Source of the DNA: Candidatus Zixiibacteriota bacterium
Lineage (GTDB): Bacteria > Zixibacteria > MSB-5A5 > UBA10806
Assembly: GCA_024641335.1 (NCBI GenBank)
Contig: JAHEDG010000023.1
Span: forward strand, 1-42,541
DNA length: 42,541 bases
Direction of reading: 5' to 3'
Numbering within the stretch: position 1 is the stretch's first letter; every line of letters begins with the position of its first letter. Both the position numbers and the translations under genes were made by a program. The notes under the pieces are model-generated. The model made no database searches. It was given only the letters and a program-made list of their open reading frames with translations, and had not been told where the DNA came from. Shown here piece by piece: positions 8,029 through 15,193 of this stretch.

Positions 8029-9824
8029 GTGGCTGTCACCCCATTCTTGTATTGCAGATGGAAAAGCCGGGAATAGTACCCGTTATTCAGAATCAGCTCC
8101 GTATGAGTTCCCCTCTCGATAATCTCACCTCGCTTAATTACCAGGATCTCATCCGATTCCAGAATAGTGGAAAGACGGTGCGCTATCACCATCGACGTTC
8201 TGCCGGCCATCAGCTTCTTCATCGATTCTTGTATTGTTCTTTCGGTTTCGGGATCGACCGAACTGGTGGCCTCGTCGAGAATCAACAGGTCGGGATCGTT
8301 GACCAAAGCGCGGGCGAACGATAAGAGCTGACGTTCTCCTCGGCTGAAATTGGCTCCTTTTTCGGAAACCTCTGTTCGGTATCCATCGGGCAGTCTGCTG
8401 ATAAAGCGATGAGCATCGACCGTACGCGAAGCCGTCAGGATTTTCTCCTCGGTTATGCCGTCGGAATCGAGAGCGATATTGTAATTAATATCACCGGGGA
8501 AAAGCACGATATCCTGAAGCACCAGCGAGAATTTCCGGCGAAGGTCTTCCCGGGCGATATCTCTGATATCTATCCCGTCCACGGTAATCCTCCCCTTCTG
8601 CGGATCGTAGAGACGGTACAGCAGGGAAATAACTGTTGTTTTTCCGCCGCCTGTCGCTCCGGCCAAGGCCAGCTGTTTTCCCTTTCGGATTTCAAAGGTG
8701 GCGTCCTTCAAGGCGTAATTCTGATCGCCGTCATAGGAGAACCAGACATTCTCGAATCTGATACCCTGTTCGAGACCTTTCCAGGCTACCGGCTTGAGCG
8801 GATCGGAAATGATCTGTTTTTCCGAGAGGAGCGCGAAAATCCGTTTGGCTCCCGCCAGCGATTTCTGAATGACCGTAATCTGCTCGGAAGCGCGGTGGAT
8901 CGGCTCGTAGGAGCGCCAGATAAGAATGATAAACATGCTGATAGTTCCCACTGTCATATCGCCCGACTCTATCCAAAGGGCGCCGAGATACAAGACCAGG
9001 CCGATCATCAGATATTCGAGAAAAAAGACGACATTGGAAAACAAAGTTCCTGCGATGTGAACAAAAGACTCGTCTTTGAATTTCATTCTGTTGGCCGTAT
9101 CGAACTTCTGTCTGGCATATTCCTGCCTGTGAAATATTTGAATAATCGACATCCCATGCAGAAACTCGGTCAGAGCGGCGGTAATCTCAGCCATCTTCTT
9201 TCGCACGCTTAAGAACCTGGCGCTGGTCATTTTGTGGAATATATATACCAGGGTCCCTACCAACGGCACGATCCAGAAGAGGATCGCGGCCAGTTTCCAG
9301 CTGTAGTAAAACATAACCCCGAAGATTCCGGCCACGAGGATCATATCCCCGATCAACATGATCACGGTATTGGTAAAGAGCATCCTTAATGAATCGGTAT
9401 CCGATTCCACGCGCGCCATCAGTCTTCCCGTGGGATTTTTATCGAAAAAAGATACGCTGGATGAGAGTATATGGTTGAACAGTGTCTCCCTCAGATCGAT
9501 CAATATATCCTGCCCGATTATCTCCAGCCTGACTCTCTGAATATACTGGAGGATCAGATTGGCTCCCTGCATGAGGGCGATAAAAAAGACAGTCACCAGC
9601 AGACCGCGGTAGTCTCCGGCGGCGATAGAGTTATCAATCCCCATTTTGAGCAGTATCGGCCAGGAAACCGAAAGCGCGGTGGCCCCGGCCAAAAGCAAAA
9701 GGCATATGAATAAACCGATCTTGAACGGTTTTAGGAGAGGCAGAAGCCGGTTGAGGGCTTCCCGGGCACTAAGATCCCGTTCTTTATCTATTGTTTTCTC
9801 ATTTTCGTAAAAAGCGCTTATCAT
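8025..9824 (-). CDS. ABC exporter half-transporter with catalytic Walker B and atypical signature (TM288-like subunit)
   Basis: This 599-residue half-transporter has six helices in residues 30-320, then Walker A GATGGGKT (389-396). The signature motif is FSRGE (493-497) instead of LSGGQ. Walker B is LLILDE with Glu518, and the H-loop His is at 549. An altered signature in the subunit that keeps the catalytic Glu is what heterodimeric exporters show: this subunit supplies Walker A/B to the active site and the weak signature to the degenerate site. AGGGAAAG precedes the ATG at 9824. Upstream lie a terminator and a leader ORF with alternative base pairing (9868-10103), suggesting regulation by attenuation. 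Confidence 0.93.
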   Translation of the reverse strand: MISAFYENEKTIDKERDLSAREALNRLLPLLKPFKIGLFICLLLLAGATALSVSWPILLKMGIDNSIAAGDYRGLLVTVFFIALMQGANLILQYIQRVRLEIIGQDILIDLRETLFNHILSSSVSFFDKNPTGRLMARVESDTDSLRMLFTNTVIMLIGDMILVAGIFGVMFYYSWKLAAILFWIVPLVGTLVYIFHKMTSARFLSVRKKMAEITAALTEFLHGMSIIQIFHRQEYARQKFDTANRMKFKDESFVHIAGTLFSNVVFFLEYLMIGLVLYLGALWIESGDMTVGTISMFIILIWRSYEPIHRASEQITVIQKSLAGAKRIFALLSEKQIISDPLKPVAWKGLEQGIRFENVWFSYDGDQNYALKDATFEIRKGKQLALAGATGGGKTTVISLLYRLYDPQKGRITVDGIDIRDIAREDLRRKFSLVLQDIVLFPGDINYNIALDSDGITEEKILTASRTVDAHRFISRLPDGYRTEVSEKGANFSRGERQLLSFARALVNDPDLLILDEATSSVDPETERTIQESMKKLMAGRTSMVIAHRLSTILESDEILVIKRGEIIERGTHTELILNNGYYSRLFHLQYKNGVTAT

Positions 9825-9867
9825 GGTCTTTCCCTGTTTTCATTTTCCAATTAACGCGGGAAATAAA

Positions 9868-9898
9868 AACCCGCCGAACATCTGGTGCGCGGCGGGTT
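9868..9898 (-). terminator. Intrinsic terminator / attenuator hairpin before the ABC exporter
   Basis: On the minus strand a 9-bp GC-rich stem, AACCCGCCG (9898-9890) with CGGCGGGTT (9876-9868), encloses a 13-base loop. It runs straight into a T-rich tract (TTTATTT), the form of a Rho-independent terminator. It lies 43 bases before the exporter ATG rather than after a large gene, so it would stop transcripts before they enter the exporter genes. Confidence 0.75.
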
Positions 9899-9950
9899 AA
9901 AAATACTATCTTCTGAAATCTTAGTTCATAGATACACTTCTCCCGCCGCG
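9888..9950 (-). promoter_or_regulatory. Putative antiterminator pairing competing with the terminator
   Basis: The segment CGCGGCGGG at 9950-9942 (codons 16-19 of the leader ORF) is a perfect complement of CCCGCCGCG at 9896-9888, which includes most of the terminator's 5' arm. The two pairings cannot coexist, so the RNA has two states: leader segment paired with the terminator arm (read-through), or terminator formed (stop). This is the layout of ribosome- or ligand-controlled attenuation. The complementarity is seen directly; the switching is inference. Confidence 0.5.
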
Positions 9951-9997
9951 TGCACACCCGGAAGCAGAACAGTTTTATTTTCCAGGTAGTTAATCAT
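9926..9997 (-). CDS. Putative 23-residue leader peptide of the ABC exporter attenuator
   Basis: The ATG at 9997 opens a short frame, MINYLENKTVLLPG then VHAAGEVYL, ending in TGA at 9926. GGAGG at 10014-10010 lies 12 bases upstream, a little far but usable, and an in-frame TAG directly before the ATG fixes the start. The codons for H16-A17-A18-G19 form one arm of the putative antiterminator. A leader peptide in front of a heterodimeric ABC exporter recalls bmrB before bmrCD of Bacillus subtilis, though no sequence similarity is claimed. No protein family was recognised, and it may be a chance ORF. Confidence 0.35.
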   Translation of the reverse strand: MINYLENKTVLLPGVHAAGEVYL

Positions 9998-10073
9998 CTA
10001 AGTATCGATCCTCCGCGACGGTTAAAACTTTAATTTTTCTTCTACCTACGAACTCTTTATTTATTTGTTTCGA

Positions 10074-10103
10074 AAAATACTAATATTTTATCGGCCAGGT
10101 CAA
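10074..10103 (-). promoter_or_regulatory. Sigma70-like promoter of the ABC exporter leader
   Basis: On the minus strand TTGACC (10103-10098) is followed after 18 bases by TATTTT (10079-10074). Transcription would begin near 10067, giving a leader of about 200 bases to the end of the terminator. It lies directly after the stop of the RNase gene, making the exporter leader an independent transcript. Confidence 0.4.
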
Positions 10104-10132
10104 GGAAAATTTGGTTTAATTCGGCCGGTTTT

Positions 10133-11527
10133 CTAAAATTTTAATTTGAAGCTCTGCCCATATTCCGGAATAACCACGTCCCATCCGAAATGCTGCCTGA
10201 TTTTCTCCGCCAGGGAGACGGCCGCCTGGGGCTCTCCATGGACCAGAAAGGTTTTTTCCGGAGGATGATTGAAAGCCATGAGCCAGGCTAAAATCTCATT
10301 GTAATCGGCATGGGCCGAGAAACCGGTGATCATCTCAATTTTGGCCTTTACAGGAACCTGCCGGCCGTGAATTTTGATATATTCGCTGCCATCCAAAATC
10401 GCTCTCCCGCGGGTACCTTCGGCCTGATACCCTATAAACAAAACAGTATTCTCTTTATGGGGCAAACGGTTCTGCAGATGATGAAGTATCCGTCCGCCGG
10501 TAACCATACCACTGGCCGAAACTATAATAGCGGGATTTTTTACCTGGTTAATCGCTTTCGAATCATCCCTCGATTTGCAAAGATGAAGCTCCCGAGGCTG
10601 AAATATCTTTTTCCCTGTCAGGGTCAGCGCCCGCCCGGTCATATTCTGATCGACGATACGCCTTTTGAATATCTCCATAGCGTCAATGGCCATAGGCGAA
10701 TCGACATAAACCGGCAGTGACGGTATCTTCCCCTTCTCCTCCAGTTCCCTGATCATATACAAAAGCGCCTGGGTTCGTCCCACGGCGAAAGAAGGTATAA
10801 CCAGGACTCCTTTTCTTTCCACGCTTTCGTTGATCACTCTCGCCAATTCCAAATCAACCGGCCGGTCGTCGTGGAGACGTTGTCCGTAGGTCGATTCCAG
10901 CACCAGGTAATCGACATCGTAAACCTGTGCCGGGTCTCTTAAAAGCAGGCTGTTGGGCCGTCCCAGGTCTCCGCTGAAAACTATCTTTCTCGAATCGGCG
11001 CCGTTGACTGTTTTGATATCGACTATCGACGATCCCAGAATATGTCCGGCATCCTTGAATTTCAGGCGCAGATCATCGCCAACATAGGAATCTTCCCCGT
11101 AATGCAGAGGCGAAAAATATGTCAACGCCTTTTCGGCGTCGGCGGTGTCGTACAGAGGCTTGGCCGGTTTATGTTTTGAAAATCCCTTTTTATTGGCCCA
11201 GCGGGCATCCTCCTCCTGGAGATAAGCGCTGTCTTTCAGCATTATTTCGCAAAGATCATAGGTAGCGTCGGTACAGGCGATTATCCCTTGAAAACCGTCG
11301 GCGCAAAAACGGGGCAGATACCCGGAATGGTCTATATGGGCGTGGGTCAAAAGAACCATATCGATATCCGCCGGGGAAACCGGAAACGGATCCCAGTTTT
11401 TTAAACGAAGTTCCTTCGGCCCCTGAAAAAGCCCGCAATCGATCAGAAATTTCCGGTCCTGGATCTCCAGAAGAAATCTTGAACCGGTTACTGTTCCGGT
11501 GGCGCCATAAAATGATATTCTGTCCAT
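10133..11527 (-). CDS. MBL-fold/beta-CASP RNA-processing hydrolase (YSH1/CPSF family)
   Basis: This 464-residue protein has the metal-binding motif HAHIDH (62-67), the further motifs SGDLGRP and ESTYGQR, and the beta-CASP motifs AVGRTQALLY, SASGMVTGGR, SAHADY and LVHGE. This complete set belongs to the COG1236 branch of metallo-beta-lactamase RNases and exonucleases. It probably cleaves RNA in the cytoplasm using two zinc ions. The ATG start at 11527 has AAGGGATG upstream, and a TTGAGA-17-TATATT promoter lies at 11613-11585. It has no obvious link to glycan synthesis; it is likely a housekeeping gene inside the region. Confidence 0.93.
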   Translation of the reverse strand: MDRISFYGATGTVTGSRFLLEIQDRKFLIDCGLFQGPKELRLKNWDPFPVSPADIDMVLLTHAHIDHSGYLPRFCADGFQGIIACTDATYDLCEIMLKDSAYLQEEDARWANKKGFSKHKPAKPLYDTADAEKALTYFSPLHYGEDSYVGDDLRLKFKDAGHILGSSIVDIKTVNGADSRKIVFSGDLGRPNSLLLRDPAQVYDVDYLVLESTYGQRLHDDRPVDLELARVINESVERKGVLVIPSFAVGRTQALLYMIRELEEKGKIPSLPVYVDSPMAIDAMEIFKRRIVDQNMTGRALTLTGKKIFQPRELHLCKSRDDSKAINQVKNPAIIVSASGMVTGGRILHHLQNRLPHKENTVLFIGYQAEGTRGRAILDGSEYIKIHGRQVPVKAKIEMITGFSAHADYNEILAWLMAFNHPPEKTFLVHGEPQAAVSLAEKIRQHFGWDVVIPEYGQSFKLKF

Positions 11528-11584
11528 GGATTAACATCCCTTGTTTTGTTCCTCGTCCCGAATCGCCTCTCGTAAAACCAGGGA

Positions 11585-11613
11585 AATATACTATTTTATC
11601 ATGAAATTCTCAA
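11585..11613 (-). promoter_or_regulatory. Sigma70-like promoter of the beta-CASP RNase gene
   Basis: On the minus strand TTGAGA (11613-11608) and TATATT (11590-11585) are separated by exactly 17 bases. Transcription would start near 11578, about 50 bases before the ATG at 11527. Confidence 0.5.
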
Positions 11614-11877
11614 TATTTCAGATCGAATTCCTGGTATTCAAGGGTTTTAGTGATGATATTCAGGGTCCCGGTCTTTTCTCCGACACCGAATATGGGGCAA
11701 TGCCCATGTTTTTCGTTCACCTAAAATCGGCGGTAGAATCGGGTGTTTCCCGATGGATCCGGAAAAATCCGATATGTTTGAAGCAACTCTCGGTTTTTCA
11801 GGCGATTCGGCCGTTAAGCTGACAAGATTTCAAATCTATTCTTCTGAAATGATGACATCAATTTCGGACTGTTTTAC

Positions 11878-11906
11878 TTGACAATTTATCGTTTATTTAT
11901 TATCAT
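11878..11906 (+). promoter_or_regulatory. Strong sigma70-like promoter of the PAS-LuxR gene
   Basis: A perfect TTGACA (11878-11883), a 17-base spacer and TATCAT (11901-11906) sit in an AT-rich stretch. Transcription would start around 11913, leaving about 168 untranslated bases before the ATG at 12081. Confidence 0.6.
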
Positions 11907-12080
11907 ATTATACCGATACCTTAATGTGGGGTAACAGCTTTTTGTTTAACGTTATGTTATCAGGACATTATGGATTTTTCAGAATTATATTACCGGGGAA
12001 CAGATTTAACAGATCGACCGAGGAATACCGCGGGACGACTTCGAGAATGACTCCGGATTATCGCATATAGGGGGTTAACA

Positions 12081-12968
12081 ATGTTATTTTCTTCACTTGA
12101 AATGATCTGGGGCATAATCGCTGTCATAGCTATTCTGCTCGTATTGGCGGGAAGTATCCTGACCTCTATCATTGTTCACAGCCGGAAAATCCGGGAATCG
12201 GAAATAAAGTTCGAGTTATTATTTAACAGCGTTTTTGATATTCTGATCCTTATAGACGGCGAAGGAAAGGTAATCAGGGTCAACGATTCCGCCTGTAATC
12301 TTCTGGGGTACAACAGAAAAGAACTCTTGAGCGTTAATTTCAACGATCTGTTCCCAGAAAAGATCAGAACCGATCTCAATTCGGGTTTCAGGGATGTAAT
12401 TCTATCCGGTGATGAGTACTTAGGCGAAGCAGAGCTTTTGAGTAAGAATGGTCAAATGATAGTCGCTGAGGTCGGCGGAGTCCGAATCAATATCGGCGGA
12501 GATTTTTATGTTCTCGGAAGTTTCAGGGATATTACGGAACGTCGAAAGGCCCAGGAGAAGATAAAGGAAAAGAATATAGCCTTAAAGGAGCTTCTGGCGG
12601 CGGTGGAACAGGAGAAGATGAAGCTGAAAAACCAGATTGCCAGCACGGTCGATCAGATTCTCCTTCCCGCTCTGAATAAGATGATTATGGATGATGGAAC
12701 GTACAACAAGGTTTATTACGATCTTTTGAAAAATAATCTCCAGGAGCTGCCCGCCTCCTCCGGGGGAAATCTGCGCGTTTACTCCAAGCTCACCCCCCGG
12801 GAAGTGGAGATCTGCAATTTGATAAAAAACGGCGCTACATCCAAGGATATCGCCAATACCATAAATATCTCGATCGTCACAGTCAATAAACATCGGGAGA
12901 GAATCAGAAAGAAACTGGTTTTATCCAATAAAGATATTAATCTGGCGTCGTTTCTAAACAATATCTGA
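12081..12968 (+). CDS. Membrane-anchored PAS domain regulator with LuxR-type HTH
   Basis: This 295-residue protein has one N-terminal membrane helix (about 8-32), a PAS domain (about 45-155, with NDSACNLLGYNRKELL and GSFRDITERRKAQ) and a coiled coil (155-190). A C-terminal LuxR helix-turn-helix follows (about 232-285: LTPREVEICNLIKNGATSKD, then TVNKHRERIRKKL). It would sense a ligand or redox state through the PAS domain and bind DNA while tethered to the inner membrane. It is not a histidine kinase and has no receiver domain. AGGGGGT lies six bases before the ATG. It is a candidate regulator of neighbouring pilin or glycan genes, an inference from position only. Confidence 0.9.
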   Translation: MLFSSLEMIWGIIAVIAILLVLAGSILTSIIVHSRKIRESEIKFELLFNSVFDILILIDGEGKVIRVNDSACNLLGYNRKELLSVNFNDLFPEKIRTDLNSGFRDVILSGDEYLGEAELLSKNGQMIVAEVGGVRINIGGDFYVLGSFRDITERRKAQEKIKEKNIALKELLAAVEQEKMKLKNQIASTVDQILLPALNKMIMDDGTYNKVYYDLLKNNLQELPASSGGNLRVYSKLTPREVEICNLIKNGATSKDIANTINISIVTVNKHRERIRKKLVLSNKDINLASFLNNI

Positions 12969-13310
12969 TCCTTTCGGATGAATCCAATTCCATAAATTGC
13001 GTTCAGAAATTTAGTTTCCATCCGCCAAACGCGGTTATTGCTATCCACAATTCGAGCCCGACCACTCCTTTCAGGATTATGTCCTATATATGGAATTTCT
13101 GACCAATCCAGGGAAAATGCTCTATTATTCTTAAAGCTCGCGGGCAATCGTCTAAGAATGCAACGTCTGATCGGTTTCAAATCCTTTTTCATGGCGGTTT
13201 TCGACATAAAAGGCAGCCATTTCCCGATAAACTCATAGAGGGGACAACACGATTATCGTTCTTTCGTCTTTTATGTTCGAAGAACTTCGAAAAACAAGGA
13301 GTCAGCAGAA
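12969..13310. other. Intergenic region before the pilin gene, with a 16-base palindrome
   Basis: These 342 bases carry no convincing gene. Frames on both strands here are short and match no family I recognise. Near its end lies an inverted repeat (13276-13291) and the AAGGAG ribosome site (about 13296) of the pilin gene. Confidence 0.5.
13276..13291. promoter_or_regulatory. Perfect inverted repeat just upstream of the pilin ribosome site
   Basis: TTCGAAG (13276-13282) and CTTCGAA (13285-13291) are perfect complements separated by AA. The element ends a few bases before AAGGAG and 20 bases before the pilin ATG. It could be a repressor operator or an RNA hairpin near the ribosome site; sequence alone does not decide. 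Confidence 0.4.
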
Positions 13311-14120
13311 ATGTATTTTAGGAACGGCCGCGGATTTACAATTCTGGAGCTTCTGATAGCGCTTCTCATGGCCGGTATCGTAACCTCTGCCGCCATGTCA
13401 CTGTATATTACTCAGCACAAACAGCTGCTTGTACAGGAAGATATTACCGATATTCAATCAAGCGCCCGGGCGGCCGCGGAATTATTAGCCAACAAAATCA
13501 GGCAGGCCGGAATCAATATTCCGCAAAGCCTTGATCCGATCAAAACCTACAACACCGATCCGGACACTATTATTCTTTATTTTGACGCCAACCCGGTTCA
13601 GGGGGTTCAAATTGAATTCGATATGCCGTTACCGTCGGCAGAATTGAGATGCGACGGCCATGACGTGAGCGCAATTCTGAACAACGATTGGATATATCTT
13701 TATGATCCATCGGTAAACTTCGGAGAATATATCCAGATTACGCATTCCCAGACTGACGCCTCTCATCTGCAGCATAACACCATGCCCCTCTCCAGGGCTT
13801 ATCGAAGAGGAAGCAAGGTCATCAAGGTCGACTATATCAAATATTACATCGATCAAACCGATCCGGACCACCCCAACCTGATGATTCAACACGGCGTCGC
13901 AACACCCCAGGTATATGCCGAAAACATAGTCAATCTCGATTTCAGATATTTCCTGACATACGGCGCTGTGGTGACCGAAACCAATACTCCACATTTGATC
14001 AGAATGGTGGAGATCGATGTCACCGCGCGATCAGACAAACCGGATCCCGATTTTATCGACGGTTACAGAACCAGGAATTTTTCCCTGCGCGTTAAGGTGA
14101 GAAATCTCGGCATCAGCTGA
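13311..14120 (+). CDS. PilW-like prepilin / type IV pilus or secretion minor pilin
   Basis: This 269-residue protein starts with a short basic leader ending in G8, followed by FTILELLIALLMAGIVTSAA. That is a class III prepilin peptidase site with the essential Glu at +5 of the mature protein, then the hydrophobic N-terminal helix. The remainder resembles PilW-type minor pilins, with SARAAAELLANKIRQAG and an extended C-terminal beta domain. It would be inserted in the inner membrane, cleaved by PilD and assembled into a pilus or pseudopilus. AAGGAG precedes the ATG. No other pilus gene is nearby, so it is an orphan here; partners must be elsewhere. Confidence 0.85.
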   Translation: MYFRNGRGFTILELLIALLMAGIVTSAAMSLYITQHKQLLVQEDITDIQSSARAAAELLANKIRQAGINIPQSLDPIKTYNTDPDTIILYFDANPVQGVQIEFDMPLPSAELRCDGHDVSAILNNDWIYLYDPSVNFGEYIQITHSQTDASHLQHNTMPLSRAYRRGSKVIKVDYIKYYIDQTDPDHPNLMIQHGVATPQVYAENIVNLDFRYFLTYGAVVTETNTPHLIRMVEIDVTARSDKPDPDFIDGYRTRNFSLRVKVRNLGIS

Positions 14121-14184
14121 TAGTCGCTATTATCATTTATATATTTTATATTACTAAAATTATATATTTCTCCTCAATTTGCTT

Positions 14185-14213
14185 TTGACATTATTTGCGG
14201 CCAGCATTATTTT
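14185..14213 (+). promoter_or_regulatory. Sigma70-like promoter of the UbiA-family gene
   Basis: TTGACA (14185-14190), a 17-base spacer and TATTTT (14208-14213) lie in the AT-rich gap after the pilin gene. The start would be near 14220, followed by a GGAGAGGAG ribosome site and the ATG at 14241. Confidence 0.5.
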
Positions 14214-14240
14214 GCTTTACTTTTAAGGAGAGGAGATGGA

Positions 14241-15140
14241 ATGAGTTTCAAGAATCTGTTTTTGGAGACCAGGCCGCAATTTTTGTTGCTTTCACCCATA
14301 TTGGTATTCCTTGGTTTTTCTATCGCGCTATATCACGGGAACTATAATGGTCTGTATTTCGCCTTATGTCTGATCGGCCTTTCGCTTCTGCACACCAGCG
14401 TAAATACGCTCAACGATTACAGTGATTTTGTTACGGGAATAGATTTAAAATCCAAACGCACACCGTTTTCGGGCGGCTCCGGCTTGTTACCGTCCGGGCG
14501 GCTGAAACCATCCGCGGCGCTGGCCCTGGGATTGACATCTTTTATATTGGCAATCCCCATAGGCGTGTATTTTCTATTAAAATTAGGTCCTGATATTCTG
14601 CCTTTATTTTTAATCGGGGCCTTTTTCGTTTTACTTTATACCACCTTCATCACCAGGCTGGGGTTCGCCTTGGGAGAAATTTCCGCCGGCCTGGGATTGG
14701 GGACCCTGCCGGTTATCGGCGTATACTTTATCATGATGGGGAATTTCTCTTACGACGCTCTTTATGCTTCTATACCGTCCGGTTTTCTCGTTTTCAATCT
14801 GCTTTTGTTAAATGAGTTTCCCGACAGTGAAGCCGACCTGGAGGGGAGAAGAAAAACTCTGCCTATCGTACTGGGACATAAAAGGGCCGCGATGATTTAT
14901 TCGACTTTGGTATTGCTGACTTACTTGTGGATCATTATAGGGGTCCTGATAAGATTAATGCCTTTCTGGACACTGTTAGCTATTCTGACCATGCCGATCG
15001 GCCTCAAGGCTATCAGGGGTTCGCTGACCTTCAAATCGCTCGAGGATTTAATCCCGGCTCAGGGGGCCAACGTCGCCATTGTACTATTGATTCAGCTTTT
15101 CATGGGAATCGGATATACCGTAGCGTATTTCGTGAAATAG
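14241..15140 (+). CDS. UbiA-family prenyltransferase (MenA-like)
   Basis: This 299-residue integral membrane protein has about eight to nine helices. It carries both Asp-rich motifs of the family: N55-x2-ND-x2-D-x3-GID (55-68) and NEFPDSEAD (191-199), which bind the Mg-diphosphate of the prenyl donor. The NDYSDFVTGID form and overall length fit the MenA side of the family (1,4-dihydroxy-2-naphthoate octaprenyltransferase), the step that makes demethylmenaquinone. Other acceptors cannot be excluded. A GGAGAGGAG ribosome site precedes the ATG and a promoter lies at 14185-14213. It appears to be monocistronic, ending in a hairpin shared with the convergent gene. Confidence 0.88.
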   Translation: MSFKNLFLETRPQFLLLSPILVFLGFSIALYHGNYNGLYFALCLIGLSLLHTSVNTLNDYSDFVTGIDLKSKRTPFSGGSGLLPSGRLKPSAALALGLTSFILAIPIGVYFLLKLGPDILPLFLIGAFFVLLYTTFITRLGFALGEISAGLGLGTLPVIGVYFIMMGNFSYDALYASIPSGFLVFNLLLLNEFPDSEADLEGRRKTLPIVLGHKRAAMIYSTLVLLTYLWIIIGVLIRLMPFWTLLAILTMPIGLKAIRGSLTFKSLEDLIPAQGANVAIVLLIQLFMGIGYTVAYFVK

Positions 15141-15143
15141 AAA

Positions 15144-15164
15144 CGGCCGGCGATAAGCCGGCCG
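15144..15164. terminator. Bidirectional hairpin between convergent genes
   Basis: CGGCCGGC (15144-15151) and GCCGGCCG (15157-15164) form an 8-bp GC stem with a GATAA loop in the 53-base gap between convergent genes. U-tracts are weak on both sides, so it may be a Rho-independent terminator of modest strength. Confidence 0.55.
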
Positions 15165-15193
15165 CGTCATGGTTTTGAATCTCGAAAAAGCTC

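Larger units (their letters stand above)
9825..10132 (-). other. Leader region of the ABC exporter genes (308 bases without a large gene)
   Basis: Read on the minus strand this interval holds, in order, a promoter-like pair (10103-10074), a Shine-Dalgarno GGAGG (10014-10010) and a 23-codon ORF (9997-9926). An intrinsic terminator (9898-9868) follows, then the exporter start at 9824. The parts are listed separately. No larger conserved ORF was recognised. Confidence 0.55.
11528..12080. other. Intergenic region between divergent RNase and PAS-LuxR genes
   Basis: These 553 bases hold the minus-strand RNase promoter (11585-11613) and a strong plus-strand promoter (11878-11906). The plus-strand promoter leaves a leader of about 170 bases before the regulator gene. 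A 93-codon frame at 11541-11822 shows no recognisable family, no good ribosome site and an odd composition, so I do not call it. No other structured element was identified in the leader. Confidence 0.6.

Noticed and set aside
11541-11822. Plus-strand frame of 93 codons between divergent genes
   Set aside because: No recognisable family, no good ribosome site, unusual composition and it overlies the RNase promoter region.
12779-13207. Minus-strand frame of 142 codons across the end of the PAS-LuxR gene
   Set aside because: About half lies antisense to the conserved HTH domain and the protein resembles nothing; treated as a shadow plus chance extension.
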